Of a DNA stretch of 64,000 bases, positions 1-10,400 are shown piece after piece. The DNA lies in assembly GCF_014697415.1 (NCBI RefSeq), contig NZ_JACJRT010000008.1, positions 413,005 through 477,004 of the forward strand, in the 5' to 3' direction. The translations under genes were made by a program, and so were the position numbers. Every line of letters starts with the position of its first letter. The stretch's first letter is position 1. The notes under the pieces were generated by a model. That model ran no database searches and was not told the origin of the DNA. It saw only the letters and a program-made list of their open reading frames with translations. The stretch is from Cyanobium sp. FACHB-13342 (GTDB lineage: Bacteria; Cyanobacteriota; Cyanobacteriia; PCC-6307; Cyanobiaceae).

Positions 1-1014
1 ACCGCGTCGCTGCTGATCCTGGTGAGCGGCTTGGCCCTGGCCTTCTCCGGCGACAGCTTCAGCTTCAACCTCTCGGAACTGGCCAGCCGCTCCCCCGGCG
101 GCACCTTTGGCCTGCTCTGTTACCTCGGCTTCCTGGTGGGTTTCGGCGTGAAGCTGCCGATGTTCCCGCTGCACACCTGGCTGCCCGATGCCCACGGCGA
201 AGCCAATGCGCCGGTGTCGATGCTGCTGGCGGGGGTGCTGCTGAAGATGGGGGGCTACGCCCTGCTGCGCTTCAACGTGCAGATGCTGCCAGAGATCCAC
301 CTGCAGCTGGCCCCGGCCCTGATCGTGCTGGGCATCGTCAACATCATCTACGGGGCCCTCAACGCCTTCGCCCAGGACAACGTCAAGCGCCGCATCGCTT
401 GCAGCTCCGTGAGCCACATGGGCTTCGTGCTGCTCGGCATCGGCGCCATTGACGCCCTGGGCATCAGCGGAGCAATGCTGCAAATGATCAGTCACGGCCT
501 GATCGCCGCGGCCATGTTCTTCGTCACCGGCGTGTTCTACGAGCGCACCGAAACCCTCTCGATCCCCAACATGGGGGGCCTGGCCAAGGCCTTGCCGATC
601 ACCTTCGCCTTCTTTCTGGCCAGTTCCCTGGCCTCCCTGGCCCTGCCGGGCATGAGCGGCTTTGTCAGCGAGATCACGGTGTTTCTGGGGATCACGGCCA
701 ACGACGGCTTCACCGTTGGCTTCCGTGTGATCACGATCGTGCTGGCCGCCATTGGCCTGGTGCTCACCCCGGTGTATCTGCTGAGCCTCTGCCGCCGGGT
801 GTTCTTCGGTCCCAGGATTCCGGCCCTGGCCGTGGTTGGCGACATGCGCCCCCGGGAACTGCTGATCGGACTCACCCTGCTGGTGCCAACCCTGGCCATC
901 GGCTTCTGGCCCCGGCTGGCCATTGATGTGTACGAGGCGTCCACCCATGCCCTGGCCGAACAACTGAGCTCCACCGCCCTGGTGGCCATGGGCCGGTTGA
1001 CCGCCCTGGGCTGA
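1..1014 (+). CDS. ndhD: NAD(P)H-quinone oxidoreductase subunit 4 (NdhD), 3' part
   Basis: The reading frame is open from the first base, so the 5' end lies outside the window; 337 residues are visible. This is a proton-pumping membrane subunit of the NDH-1 complex of cyanobacterial thylakoids, used in respiration and cyclic electron flow. It is built of repeated hydrophobic helices and carries the conserved antiporter-like stretch [18 protein letters not shown] near residues 50-67, followed by the APVSMLLAG segment. The helix with [10 protein letters not shown] also fits the NuoM/NdhD family. Which NdhD paralogue (D1-D4) it is cannot be settled without the N-terminus and the neighbour upstream. 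Confidence 0.95.
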   Translation, partial: TASLLILVSGLALAFSGDSFSFNLSELASRSPGGTFGLLCYLGFLVGFGVKLPMFPLHTWLPDAHGEANAPVSMLLAGVLLKMGGYALLRFNVQMLPEIHLQLAPALIVLGIVNIIYGALNAFAQDNVKRRIACSSVSHMGFVLLGIGAIDALGISGAMLQMISHGLIAAAMFFVTGVFYERTETLSIPNMGGLAKALPITFAFFLASSLASLALPGMSGFVSEITVFLGITANDGFTVGFRVITIVLAAIGLVLTPVYLLSLCRRVFFGPRIPALAVVGDMRPRELLIGLTLLVPTLAIGFWPRLAIDVYEASTHALAEQLSSTALVAMGRLTALG

Positions 1015-1042
1015 ACCACAGACCCGCCGGCGATCGGGTGAA

Positions 1043-3157
1043 ATGGGGGCAACCATCTCGCCAGCGATCACCGTGAGCGCTCCGATGCCGCTTCTGGCCG
1101 GCCAGGGTCTGCCCCAGTTCACCGCCATCACCCCGGAGCAGGTGGACCAGGGCATCCCAGCCCTGCTGGAGGCCCTCAACGGCGAGCTGACGGCCCTGGA
1201 GGCCACCCTCGAGCATCGGCTGGCCCATGGGGACGCGGCACCCCTCAGCTGGACTGAGGTGATGGAGCCGCTCCAGCATCTCGGCGAACGGCTGCGCTGG
1301 AGCTGGGGGGTGGTGAGCCATCTCAATGGCGTCTGCAACACCCCCGAGCTGCGGGCAGCCCATCAGCAGCAGCAGGGGGCTGTGGTGCAGTTCGGCAATC
1401 GCGCTGGCCAGTCCCGCCCCATTTACCGGGCCATCGAAGCGCTGCAGCGGAACGCTGAAAACCTTGATCCCACCCAGCACCGCATCCTCGCCACCGAGCT
1501 GCGGGACATGCAGTTGCGGGGCGTGGGCCTCGAGGGGCCAGACCAGGACGCCTTCAACACCGCCAGCGAACGCCTGGCCGAGCTGGCCACCGCGTTCAGC
1601 AACCACGTGCTCGATGCCACCAACGGCTGGAGCCTCACCCTCACCCAAGAGGATGAGCTCGATGGCCTTCCCACCAGCCTGCGGGATCTGCTGGCCCAGG
1701 CCGCCCGGGACGCCGGAGAAGAGGGGTGGCGATTGGGACTGGACATGCCACGCGTGGTGCCCTTTCTCAAATACAGCCGCCGCCGGGACCTGCGCGAGCA
1801 GGTGTACCGCGCCCAGGTGAGCCGGGCCTCCAGCGGCGAGCTGGACAACCACCCCCTGATCGAGCAGATCCTGGCGTTGAAGCAGGAGCAGGCCCAGCGT
1901 CTGGGCTACCCCAACTGGGCCGAGGTGAGTTTGGCCTCAAAAATGGCCGGATCGGTGCAGGAGGTCGAATCGCTGCTGGAAGACCTGCGCGCTGCCGCCT
2001 ATCCAGTGGCCCAGCGGGAATTGGCCGATCTTTCGGCCTGCGCCGCCCGCCACGGTGCCCCCGAAGCCGCCGATCTCCGCCCCTGGGATGTGAGCTACTG
2101 GGCCGAGGTGCTGCGGCAAGAGAGCTTTGACCTCGACAGCGAAGCGCTACGGCCCTGGTTCTCCCTCGAGCAGGTGCTGGAGGGCCTGTTCGGGCTGTGC
2201 CAGCGCCTCTTCGACATCCGCATCCAGGCGGGCGATGGGTCTGCCCCCACCTGGCACGCCGATGTGCGCCACTTCCGGGTGCTCGACGGGGCCACTGGCG
2301 AGCCCTTGGCGGGGTTTTACCTCGATCCCTACAGCCGGCCCGGCAGCAAACGGGGCGGCGCCTGGATGGATGAGTGCCTCGGTCGCTCCCGTGACCTGGA
2401 GGGCAAGCCGGTGCTGCCTGTGGCCTATCTGATCTGCAACCAGAGCCCACCGGTGGGAGACACCCCCAGCCTGATGACGTTTGAGGAGGTGGAAACCCTC
2501 TTCCACGAGTTCGGTCATGGCCTGCAGCACATGCTCACCACCGTGGAGCGGCCCCAGGCCGCCGGCATCAACAACGTGGAATGGGATGCGGTGGAGCTAC
2601 CCAGCCAGTTCATGGAGAACTGGTGCTACGACCGGGCCACCCTGATGGGCATGGCGCGCCATTGGCAAAGCGGCGAGCCGCTGCCGGAGGCGGAGTACCA
2701 AAAGCTGCTGGCGGCCCGGACCTTCATGGGCGGCAGTGCCACCCTGCGCCAGGTGCACTTTGCCCTCACCGACCTGCGCCTGCACAGCCACTGGACCCCG
2801 GGCTGCGGCCAGAGTCCGGAGCAGCTGCGGCGGGAGATTGCCCGCAACACCACCGTGTTGGAGCCCATTGCCGAGGACGCCTTCCTCTGCGCCTTCAGCC
2901 ACATTTTCGCCGGTGGCTACTCAGCCGGCTACTACTCCTACAAGTGGGCCGAGGTGCTCAGCGCCGATGCCTTCAGTGCCTTCGAGGAAGTGGGGCTGGA
3001 TCAGGAAGAGGAGATCGTCGCCACCGGCCGCCGCTTCCGGGACACGGTGCTGAGCCTGGGCGGCAGCCGATCGCCGGCGGAGGTGTTCGAAGCCTTCCGG
3101 GGGCGCCAGCCCAGCAGCGAAGCCCTGATTCGCCACTCCGGGCTGGTTCCCGCCTGA
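1043..3157 (+). CDS. prlC: M3 family metallopeptidase (oligopeptidase A-like)
   Basis: A 704-residue cytosolic zinc oligopeptidase of the thimet/OpdA (M3A) family, which degrades short peptides, including signal-peptide remnants. The zinc motif HEFGH is at residues 488-492 and the third ligand glutamate is in VELPSQFMENW near residue 518. The length of about 700 residues is normal for OpdA. The ATG at 1043 gives a long N-terminus; a second ATG at 1085 is an equally good start. The stop shares one base with the start of the next gene (TGATG), so the two are probably co-translated. The family call is firm; the symbol is by analogy with E. coli. Confidence 0.9.
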   Translation: MGATISPAITVSAPMPLLAGQGLPQFTAITPEQVDQGIPALLEALNGELTALEATLEHRLAHGDAAPLSWTEVMEPLQHLGERLRWSWGVVSHLNGVCNTPELRAAHQQQQGAVVQFGNRAGQSRPIYRAIEALQRNAENLDPTQHRILATELRDMQLRGVGLEGPDQDAFNTASERLAELATAFSNHVLDATNGWSLTLTQEDELDGLPTSLRDLLAQAARDAGEEGWRLGLDMPRVVPFLKYSRRRDLREQVYRAQVSRASSGELDNHPLIEQILALKQEQAQRLGYPNWAEVSLASKMAGSVQEVESLLEDLRAAAYPVAQRELADLSACAARHGAPEAADLRPWDVSYWAEVLRQESFDLDSEALRPWFSLEQVLEGLFGLCQRLFDIRIQAGDGSAPTWHADVRHFRVLDGATGEPLAGFYLDPYSRPGSKRGGAWMDECLGRSRDLEGKPVLPVAYLICNQSPPVGDTPSLMTFEEVETLFHEFGHGLQHMLTTVERPQAAGINNVEWDAVELPSQFMENWCYDRATLMGMARHWQSGEPLPEAEYQKLLAARTFMGGSATLRQVHFALTDLRLHSHWTPGCGQSPEQLRREIARNTTVLEPIAEDAFLCAFSHIFAGGYSAGYYSYKWAEVLSADAFSAFEEVGLDQEEEIVATGRRFRDTVLSLGGSRSPAEVFEAFRGRQPSSEALIRHSGLVPA

Positions 3158-4245
3158 TGGGCGACTCCACCCCCGATCTGGAAGCCATCGCCAGCCGCTT
3201 TGAGCTGCCCGCGGCGGTGACCTCGGTCACGCCCCTGGGCAACGGCAACGTCAACGACACCTACCGGGTGGAGACCGCCAGCGGCGACCGTTTCGTGCTG
3301 CAACGGCTCAACACCCTGGTGTTCCCAGAACCGGAACTGGTGATGCGCAATCTGCAGGTGCTCAGCGCCCACGCCCTGCGGCGCCCTGTGCCAGCCCAGC
3401 GCTGGGAAGTGCCCCGGGTGATCAACCAGCGCCACACCAACCAGCCCTGGGTGAGGGCCGACGGCCAGTTCTGGCGGCTGATCAGCTTCATCGACGACGC
3501 CGTGACCCTGGAGGCGATCACCCACCCACACCAGGCGCGCGAGGTGGGTCGGGGCTTGGGGCTGTTTCACCAGCTGCTCAGCGATCTCCCGGCGGACCAG
3601 CTGGCCGACACCCTGCCGGGCTTTCACATCACGCCAACCTATCTAGCCAGCTACGAGCAGGCCTTGCAATCCACCCAATTGAAACTGTGCGGCCAGGGCA
3701 GCTGGTGTGCGGCCTTCGTGGAACAACGCCGCAACCTGGCCAAGGTGCTGGAAACCGCCAAAGCCGAAGGTCGGCTGGGCCTCAGGCCGATCCACGGAGA
3801 CCCCAAGGTGAACAACGTGATGCTCTGCGCCAGCAGCGGCACGGCGGTGAGCCTGGTGGATCTCGACACGGTCAAGCCCGGCCTGGTGCACTACGACATC
3901 GGCGACTGCCTGCGCTCAGCCTGCAATCCCCTCGGGGAGGAGGCCCAGTCCCAGGAGGCCATCCACTTCGACCTCGACCTCTGCCGTGCCGTGCTGGAGG
4001 GCTACCTGGGGGCCGCCCGGGACAGCCTCAGCGACACCGATCTCGACCACATCTTTGACGCCGCCCGGGTGATCAGTTTTGAGCTGGGTCTGCGCTTCTT
4101 CAGTGACCATCTGGCCGGAGACGTCTACTTCCGCACCCAGCGGCCTGGCCACAACCTCGACCGGGCCGTGGTGCAGTTCAAGCTCACCGAAAGCATCGAG
4201 GCCCAGGAGCAGGACATTCGCGCGATCGTGGAGAGCCTGCGATGA
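3157..4245 (+). CDS. Aminoglycoside phosphotransferase-fold kinase (NahK/homoserine kinase-like)
   Basis: A 362-residue APH-fold small-molecule kinase. The Brenner-type catalytic motif is HGDPKVNNV with His213 and Asp215. The metal-binding motif is VDLDTVKPG with Asp235 and Asp237, and an N-terminal nucleotide-loop GNGNVNDTYRV lies near residue 30. The NVNDTYRV start and the YDIGDCLR motif resemble N-acetylhexosamine 1-kinases and sugar kinases of this fold rather than antibiotic-resistance enzymes. The substrate cannot be read from sequence. It overlaps the upstream peptidase by one base and the downstream DOMON-like gene by four bases (ATGA), forming a three-gene run. Confidence 0.8.
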   Translation: MGDSTPDLEAIASRFELPAAVTSVTPLGNGNVNDTYRVETASGDRFVLQRLNTLVFPEPELVMRNLQVLSAHALRRPVPAQRWEVPRVINQRHTNQPWVRADGQFWRLISFIDDAVTLEAITHPHQAREVGRGLGLFHQLLSDLPADQLADTLPGFHITPTYLASYEQALQSTQLKLCGQGSWCAAFVEQRRNLAKVLETAKAEGRLGLRPIHGDPKVNNVMLCASSGTAVSLVDLDTVKPGLVHYDIGDCLRSACNPLGEEAQSQEAIHFDLDLCRAVLEGYLGAARDSLSDTDLDHIFDAARVISFELGLRFFSDHLAGDVYFRTQRPGHNLDRAVVQFKLTESIEAQEQDIRAIVESLR

Positions 4246-4844
4246 GCCCCCAGCCGATCTGCTTTGCGCTGGTGCCTTTTGCCCACCCGTCCCAGCACTC
4301 CACAGAGCAGGGCACGAAGGTTGATCCGCCCGAACTCAGCATCGGCGGCCATCTCGGCCTCGAGGCGGGACTGCTGGAGCTGACCTACATCCTGGAGGGG
4401 GACCTGGAGCAGCTCCAGATCGCCCCGGCAGTGGCAACTCCAGAGCGGCGGGATTTGCTCTGGCAAACCACCTGCCTGGAGCTGTTCCTGGCCCGCCAGG
4501 GAGCCCAGGACTACTGGGAATTCAACCTGTCACCCTCCGGTCACTGGAACGTCTACCACTTGGAGGGGTATCGCCAAGGTCTGCGGCCCGAGCTGGCCTA
4601 TCAGGAGTTGCCCGTTCAACTCACCCGATCGGAGCACCAGCTGCTCCTCACCCTGCGCTGCCCCCTGCCACCGGCCCTGCTCCCGCCGAACTCCCCACCA
4701 GCGGATGGCCCAGGTGCCTTGGAGATCGGCATCACCGCGGTGCTGGAACACCGTGATGGTGCCATCGGCTACTGGGCCCTACAGCATCCAGGCGCGGAAG
4801 CCGATTTTCACCACCGGGGCGGCTTCTGCATCACCCTCCCCTAA
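4242..4844 (+). CDS. DOMON-like domain protein
   Basis: A 200-residue protein of the DOMON-like family common in cyanobacteria and proteobacteria. It shows the beta-rich core LELTYILEGDLEQLQI, then LWQTTCLELFL, then YWEFNLSPSGHWNVYHLEGY. DOMON folds bind haem or sugars in characterised members, but no axial ligand can be assigned here and no signal peptide is visible, so a cytosolic role is likely. Its ATG overlaps the kinase stop codon (ATGA). The function is unknown. Confidence 0.75.
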   Translation: MSPQPICFALVPFAHPSQHSTEQGTKVDPPELSIGGHLGLEAGLLELTYILEGDLEQLQIAPAVATPERRDLLWQTTCLELFLARQGAQDYWEFNLSPSGHWNVYHLEGYRQGLRPELAYQELPVQLTRSEHQLLLTLRCPLPPALLPPNSPPADGPGALEIGITAVLEHRDGAIGYWALQHPGAEADFHHRGGFCITLP

Positions 4845-4849
4845 GGGCA

Positions 4850-5215
4850 TCAGCAGGGCCCATGGCGCTGACGTTCCACCGCCACCACCCCATCGAATCC
4901 TGAAACGGGAGCCTGGCATTTGCGCAATTCCAACCACACGGGCACCGGCCCGTAGAGCTGCTCCACCAGATCCAGCATGGAGTCGCTGTAGTGCTCCAGG
5001 GTGTGGCAGCGGATGCTGCGGGCCTGCCGCTGCAGGGCGGTGATCAGCTGGCTGTAGTCCAGGGTGTCGGCGAGGGCATCACTGCGGCCCGCGACTGAAA
5101 GATCAACGGCGAGGCGCAGGTCGAGCTCAAACCACTGCCCCTCGGCCCGCTCGAAGTCGAGCACGCCCACGTGGGCCCAGAGCCGCAGACCCCGCACATG
5201 AATGCCGTCGCTCAC
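4850..5215 (-). CDS. folB: Dihydroneopterin aldolase
   Basis: A 121-residue cytosolic enzyme that converts 7,8-dihydroneopterin to 6-hydroxymethyl-dihydropterin in folate synthesis. The family signature is seen in the N-terminal [20 protein letters not shown] (the xxGVxxxER region), in [11 protein letters not shown], and in the C-terminal [18 protein letters not shown]. Length is typical (about 120). Its start overlaps the stop of proA by four bases, so it is the last gene of the minus-strand TamB-ROK-proA-folB run. The C-terminus nearly meets the convergent DOMON-like gene. Confidence 0.92.
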   Translation of the reverse strand: MSDGIHVRGLRLWAHVGVLDFERAEGQWFELDLRLAVDLSVAGRSDALADTLDYSQLITALQRQARSIRCHTLEHYSDSMLDLVEQLYGPVPVWLELRKCQAPVSGFDGVVAVERQRHGPC

Positions 5216-6525
5216 AGCGGCAGGCTGCGATGGCTGAACTGGCGGACGCCGCTGGCGTAGTCAGCGGCGATGTGGCCCTCACCCCGCAGCCGGTAGCGAT
5301 AGGTGACCAACCCCTCAAGGCCCACAGGGCCGCGGGGCGGCAGGGTTTGGGTGGAGATCCCCACCTCGGCGCCGAAGCCGTAGCGGAATCCATCGGCGAA
5401 GCGGGTGGAGCAATTGAGGTACACCCCGGCGCTGTTGACCGCCGCCAGGAAGCGATCGGCCGCAACCGGATCGGTGGTGCAAATGGCATCGGTGTGGCGA
5501 GAGCCGTAGCGGCCGATGTGGTCGAGGGCCGCCTCCAAGTCGGGCACCACCTTCACGCTCAGGATCAGGTCGGAATACTCCGTGCTCCAGTCGTCGTCAC
5601 TGGCGGCATGGCGAACCCCCAGAGCCATGGCGGCGGCATCACCACGCAATTCGACCCCGGCCTGGGTCAAAGCCGCAATAGCCCTGGGCAGGAACAGCGG
5701 CGCGATCGCCCCATCCACCAGCAGGGTTTCAATCGCGTTGCAGGCAGCCGGGTACTGGGTTTTGGAATCCAGCGCCACCCGCAGGGCCAGATCCAGATCG
5801 GCAGCCCGATCCACAAACAGGTGGCAGATGCCGTCGGCATGGCCCAGCACCGGGATACGGGTGTTGTCCTGAATGAAGCGCACCAGGGCGTTGGAGCCCC
5901 GCGGAATGATCAGATCAACCAGGCCATCGAGCTTGAGCAGCCCCAGGCTCTCCTCCCGACTGGTCAGCAGCTCGAGGGCGTCGGGATCCACCGCACTGGC
6001 GGCCAACCCTCGGCGCAGGGCCGTGAGGATGGCGCTGCAGCTGTGGCTGGCCTCCCGGCCCCCCTTGAGCAGGGCCCCGTTGCCGGAGCGGATGGCCAGG
6101 GAGGCGATCTGCATCACCGCATCCGGGCGGGCCTCAAAAATCACCCCCAGCACCCCCAGGGGCACCGTCACCCGCTCCAGCACAAGGCCGGCGTCGAGCT
6201 CGGTGTGGAGCTGGCGCCGGCCGACCGGATCGGCCAGGTCGGCCACCTGGCGGACACCGGCGATGGCGCCATCGAGCTTGGGGCCATCGAGCTTCAGCCG
6301 GGCCACCAGGGCAGAAGCCAGCGCCTCGGCCGCCGCGGCCTCCAGATCGGCCTGGTTGGCCGCCAGGATGGCGTCCCGGCTCTGCTCGAGGGCATCCGCC
6401 ATCGCCAGCACGGCCTGCCGGCGCAGCTGATCGGTCAGCTGGCCAAGGGCCATGGCGCTGCGGCGCACCTGGCCCGCCCGGGCGAGGAGATCGGGGGAGG
6501 GATCGGGAATCATGCGATCCATCAT
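5212..6525 (-). CDS. proA: Gamma-glutamyl phosphate reductase (glutamate-5-semialdehyde dehydrogenase)
   Basis: A 437-residue enzyme that reduces gamma-glutamyl phosphate with NADPH, the second step of proline synthesis. The catalytic cysteine is Cys262 in the motif [14 protein letters not shown]. The cofactor-binding regions [14 protein letters not shown] and [12 protein letters not shown] are also present. Starts at 6525, 6522 and 6513 are all in frame; 6525 is preferred because it overlaps the ROK stop codon as ATGATGG. The family is certain; the start is uncertain by a few residues. Confidence 0.93.
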   Translation of the reverse strand: MMDRMIPDPSPDLLARAGQVRRSAMALGQLTDQLRRQAVLAMADALEQSRDAILAANQADLEAAAAEALASALVARLKLDGPKLDGAIAGVRQVADLADPVGRRQLHTELDAGLVLERVTVPLGVLGVIFEARPDAVMQIASLAIRSGNGALLKGGREASHSCSAILTALRRGLAASAVDPDALELLTSREESLGLLKLDGLVDLIIPRGSNALVRFIQDNTRIPVLGHADGICHLFVDRAADLDLALRVALDSKTQYPAACNAIETLLVDGAIAPLFLPRAIAALTQAGVELRGDAAAMALGVRHAASDDDWSTEYSDLILSVKVVPDLEAALDHIGRYGSRHTDAICTTDPVAADRFLAAVNSAGVYLNCSTRFADGFRYGFGAEVGISTQTLPPRGPVGLEGLVTYRYRLRGEGHIAADYASGVRQFSHRSLPL

Positions 6526-7418
6526 CCCAAGCCAGGCCCCAGCCGCTGCAGGGCGAGACGGGCCGCACCCAGGCGACCGGCCCCATTGCCAAGGCTGCAG
6601 CGCTGGATCGTCAGCCCCTCCCGGCTGGCCGGCTGAACCCGCTGCTCCACCTCGGCCCAGACCGCTGGCAGGAAATGGGCACTGGCGCCACTCAACCCAC
6701 CGCCGATCAGCACCCGCTCCGGCGTGAACACGTAGAGCAGGGAGGTGACGCCCAACCCCAACAGGCGGCCGTACGCCTGCCACACCGCCAGGGCCTCGCC
6801 ATCGCCGGCATCGGCACGCCGGCACAGCTCCACGGGCTCCACCGGAGAGAGCCGATCGAAGCCGCGGCGGCTGCAGAACGACTCAAGGGAGCCGCGGTTG
6901 CCGCTGTTGCAGGGGGGACCCTCCGGGTCGATGCCGATCAGACCCGGCTCCGCCGCAGCCCCCCGGTGCCCCGTAAACAGCTGGCCATCCAGCAGCACCG
7001 CACCGCCGACGCCGGTGCCGAGGGTGAGCAGCACCACATCGCGGGCGTCATGGGCGGCCCCGCGCCAGTGCTCGCCGATCAGGGCACAGTTGGCGTCGTT
7101 GGCCAGGGTGACCCGACGCTCCAGCAGCGGCTCGAGCCAGTCGGCCAGGGGCACGTCCTGCCAACCCGGCAGGTTGATGGCGATACGCGCCACCCGGCAG
7201 GCCCGGTCGCTGGGGCCCGGATGGCCCACCCCCACCCGGTCGGCCAGTCGGTCGGGATCGAGCTGCTGCACGGCCTCCACGATCGCCGTGGTGACCGCCC
7301 CGGGCACGGCGGGTTGGGGCGTGGGCACCTGGAGCTCCGCCAGCAGGGTGCCGTCCTCACTGAAGCGCCCGAGCTTGATGGCGCTGCCCCCCAAATCCAC
7401 CCCGATCAGCTGGGCCAT
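6522..7418 (-). CDS. ROK family sugar kinase (glucokinase-like)
   Basis: A 298-residue actin-fold sugar kinase. The ATP phosphate-1 motif is [13 protein letters not shown] at residues 5-17, the catalytic region is [12 protein letters not shown], and the phosphate-2 loop is [15 protein letters not shown]. The usual ROK zinc motif CxCGxxGCxE is reduced to [10 protein letters not shown], so only one of its three cysteines is left. This is a departure from canonical glucokinases. The start at 7418 shares one base with the TamB stop (TGATG); an in-frame ATG further upstream lies inside the TamB gene. Glucose is the likely substrate but is inferred. Confidence 0.82.
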   Translation of the reverse strand: MAQLIGVDLGGSAIKLGRFSEDGTLLAELQVPTPQPAVPGAVTTAIVEAVQQLDPDRLADRVGVGHPGPSDRACRVARIAINLPGWQDVPLADWLEPLLERRVTLANDANCALIGEHWRGAAHDARDVVLLTLGTGVGGAVLLDGQLFTGHRGAAAEPGLIGIDPEGPPCNSGNRGSLESFCSRRGFDRLSPVEPVELCRRADAGDGEALAVWQAYGRLLGLGVTSLLYVFTPERVLIGGGLSGASAHFLPAVWAEVEQRVQPASREGLTIQRCSLGNGAGRLGAARLALQRLGPGLG

Positions 7419-10400
7419 CAGAACCGGAAGAACACCTGGAGCTGGGTCTGCCAAGTCCCCTGGCTGTCGATCGATCCTTGCAGGTTGAGCAGTTCCGAGG
7501 CCTTGTAGTTGAGGTTGAGCTGGGGAGGCACGTCGGAGCGGTTCGGGGCCGCGAGCACGGATGCATTGAAGCGCTCGCTGATATCGAGGCCGATCTCCGA
7601 ACCCAGCACCAGCTGGGGTGGAACCCGGCCCGAGCGCCGTTCGGCACCACTGCTGACCTCCTGGTTCACGTAGGTGGGATAGAGGGCAAAACTGAGGCGT
7701 TGGCCAAAGGCGTCACCGAGGGTGCCCAGCAAGGGAGACAGCAGGGTCTGGCCCAGGGCCGTGGCGAGCACCGTACCCCCGGCGGAGCCGGCCAGCCCCG
7801 CCAGGGTGTTGCCGCCGATCAGGGCCAGAAGACGGTCTTCCGAAAGGGGCGGGGAACTGCGCAAAAGGAGATTCTCAGCAAGGCGATCGGCCGGACCACT
7901 CACACTGAGGTACACCCGCACCAGGTTGAGCTGGTCGAGGGAGTTGATGGCACCGTCGGCTTGGTAATCCTGCAGGGACAGGCTGCCGGCGGGGCCAAGG
8001 CCGCTGGTGAGTGGCAGGTTGTCGGACACCCGGGTGCGCAGGGCGATGTCGAGGTAGGGGATGAGCCCCATGGAGGGGGTGAACACCGCCACGTTGGGGG
8101 CATCGGGATCGAGGCTGAAGGTGGTGGTGAACAGGTTGAGGCGACCCCGCAGCAGGCGCACCACGCCCTGCAGCCGCAGACTCGGATCGAGCCGGCCATT
8201 GACGCGCAACAGGCCACGGGTGCCGAAGCTGGCGAGGTTGGGCACGCCCACATTCAGATCGGGGCCCAGGCTGAGCCGGAGGTCGTCAAAACCCACGGCC
8301 TGGACGTTAGGAACGGCCGCACGCAGCGCCCCACTGGCATCGCTCTCCACATCCGGACCGAGCAACACCAAGGGGGCCTGGTAATCCCAGCGGGCATCCA
8401 GCAGGTCCGCAGGGGAGGCCGCACGCTCCGTGGGACGGGACTCACTGGCCAGGCGGGCGGGCTGCACATTCACGCTGCCCCGGCTGATCGCCAGGGCACC
8501 GCCGATGTCGAGGGCCGGAAGACTGCCCCCGATGCGCAGTTCGCCATCGGCAACGGCCTTGATCCGCGGCAGGGCAAAGGGCACCGTCTTGAGCACCAGG
8601 GCGAGGCTGGATGGCTGACCTTCAGCGCTGCGTCCGGGACGCAGCAGGCCCAGGCCGCCCTGGCCGCTGAGCGATCCCCTCTCACCCACCTTGGCGTTGA
8701 ACTCCTGGAGCAACAGCTGCTCAAAGTCGAAGAGCACGGTGGCCTCGACGGCATGAACCCGCTGGCCGATGAACTGGAGCTCGCCGTCGCGGAGCCGCAG
8801 GAAGCCATTGGCAATCGGGTTGGCCAGGCTGCCTCGCACCAACAGCTGCAGGTCCCCGCTGCCCTTGGTCCACTGCAGGGCCGGCTGGGCCAGACCGGCC
8901 AGGAAACGCAGGCCGTCGTCCCGACTGGCCAGACGCAGTTCCACACCCTCCTGAGCGGGATCGAGGGGCACCACCCCGGCTAAATCGACGCTGCTGGAGG
9001 CGCCGGCAGCGCGCAGGGAGAGGTCGAGCTGCAGACGTCCGTCCTGGAGCTGGATCAGGCCCCGGTCAAGGGCGAGGCCGGTCTGGCGCAGGCTGGCTTG
9101 ATGCAACGCGAGGTTGAGGCTGAGTTCCGGCTCGGCGCCGCCAAGGCTGTAGCGACCGCGGCTCGAGAGCGTGCCCGAGAGCCCTGGGGGCACGGGCGTC
9201 AGCAGGGCGAGCAACTCCAGCGGCAAGTGGGCCAGGCTGAACTCGCCGGCGCCCTGGCGCAGGGGGCCCTGGAAACGGGCGACCAGCGGCACGTTGGTGA
9301 GGGGCCTGTCCAGATCCTGCTCTGGCAGCCAGAGCTGGGCCCGGGCCTCCAGATCGGCGCGGGCCGAGGGCAGGGAAGGACCGGACAGGTTGAGATCCAG
9401 GTCAACGCTGCCAGCGAGCTGCTGCAGACGCTCCTGGGGGGTAAGCCGGCTGTCGCGCTCCGCCCGGGCACGTCCGACGCGCTGGCGGGCCAGGTCGAGG
9501 GCCCGCAGCTGGTCCTGTACGCTCCCCCCAAAGGTGTCGATCAGCAGGGTGCCAATATCGCTGGCCCGTCCCACGATCGGCTCGCCCCCACCCCGCCACT
9601 GGGGCCAGGCCCGCACCAGTTGCTGCAGGAACCGCGTCGAGAGTTGCCGACCCTCCAGACGGGAGCGAAAAGCCCCGTTCCAGAGGCCGCTCCAATCCAT
9701 CGCCAGCTCCCCGCCCCCGAGGGGTGAGAAGCTGCCCCTGGCCTGATAGCGACGACCGCCATAGCGGAAGGTGGCTTGGGCGGACTGCCCCCAGACCCCG
9801 AGGAACACCGGGCGATCCAACTGGGCGGTGCCGCTGAAGGCCAGCGGCTGGAGCTCGAGCAGACCCTGGCCACTGAGGCGCCCCTGGAGCGGCTGGCGGC
9901 GCCCCTTGGGCCCGAGGGCCAGTTGCAGGCCATCGAGGGGCAGTCGATTCGCCTGCCAGCGGTACCCCCTGGGGCGACCGACGAGGGCCAGGGTGCCGGC
10001 GTCCCGCCGGATCTCCAACTGGCGGGGCACCCAGCGGGAATCGAAACGGGCCTCCAGCAGGCCCAGCGGGGCAGGGGCCAGGGCCTCCATGCGCAGGCGG
10101 CCGCCGCCGACCGATTCCCCAAGCCACTGCCCCTGCCAGGTTTCCCGCAAGCTGATCGGACCGGCACCGGGTTGGTCGATCCAGAGGTCCAGCTCCGGGG
10201 TGAGGGCCGACAGGGGCCCCCACACCCGACCCGAGGCCTGCAACACCCCCTGCAGGGGGGCTCCCACCAGGAGATCCAGCCGGCTCAAGGGATAGCGATC
10301 GAGCTCAAGACGCAGATCCAAAGGGCCGGGCACCAGGCCCCGTCCGGATCGCACCGCCAGGGGCAACACGCCACGGGCGCGGAGATGGCTGCTGCTCAGA

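Noticed and set aside
537..1052. Long minus-strand frame opposite ndhD
   Set aside because: It is a typical high-GC shadow of ndhD with biased residues and no motif.
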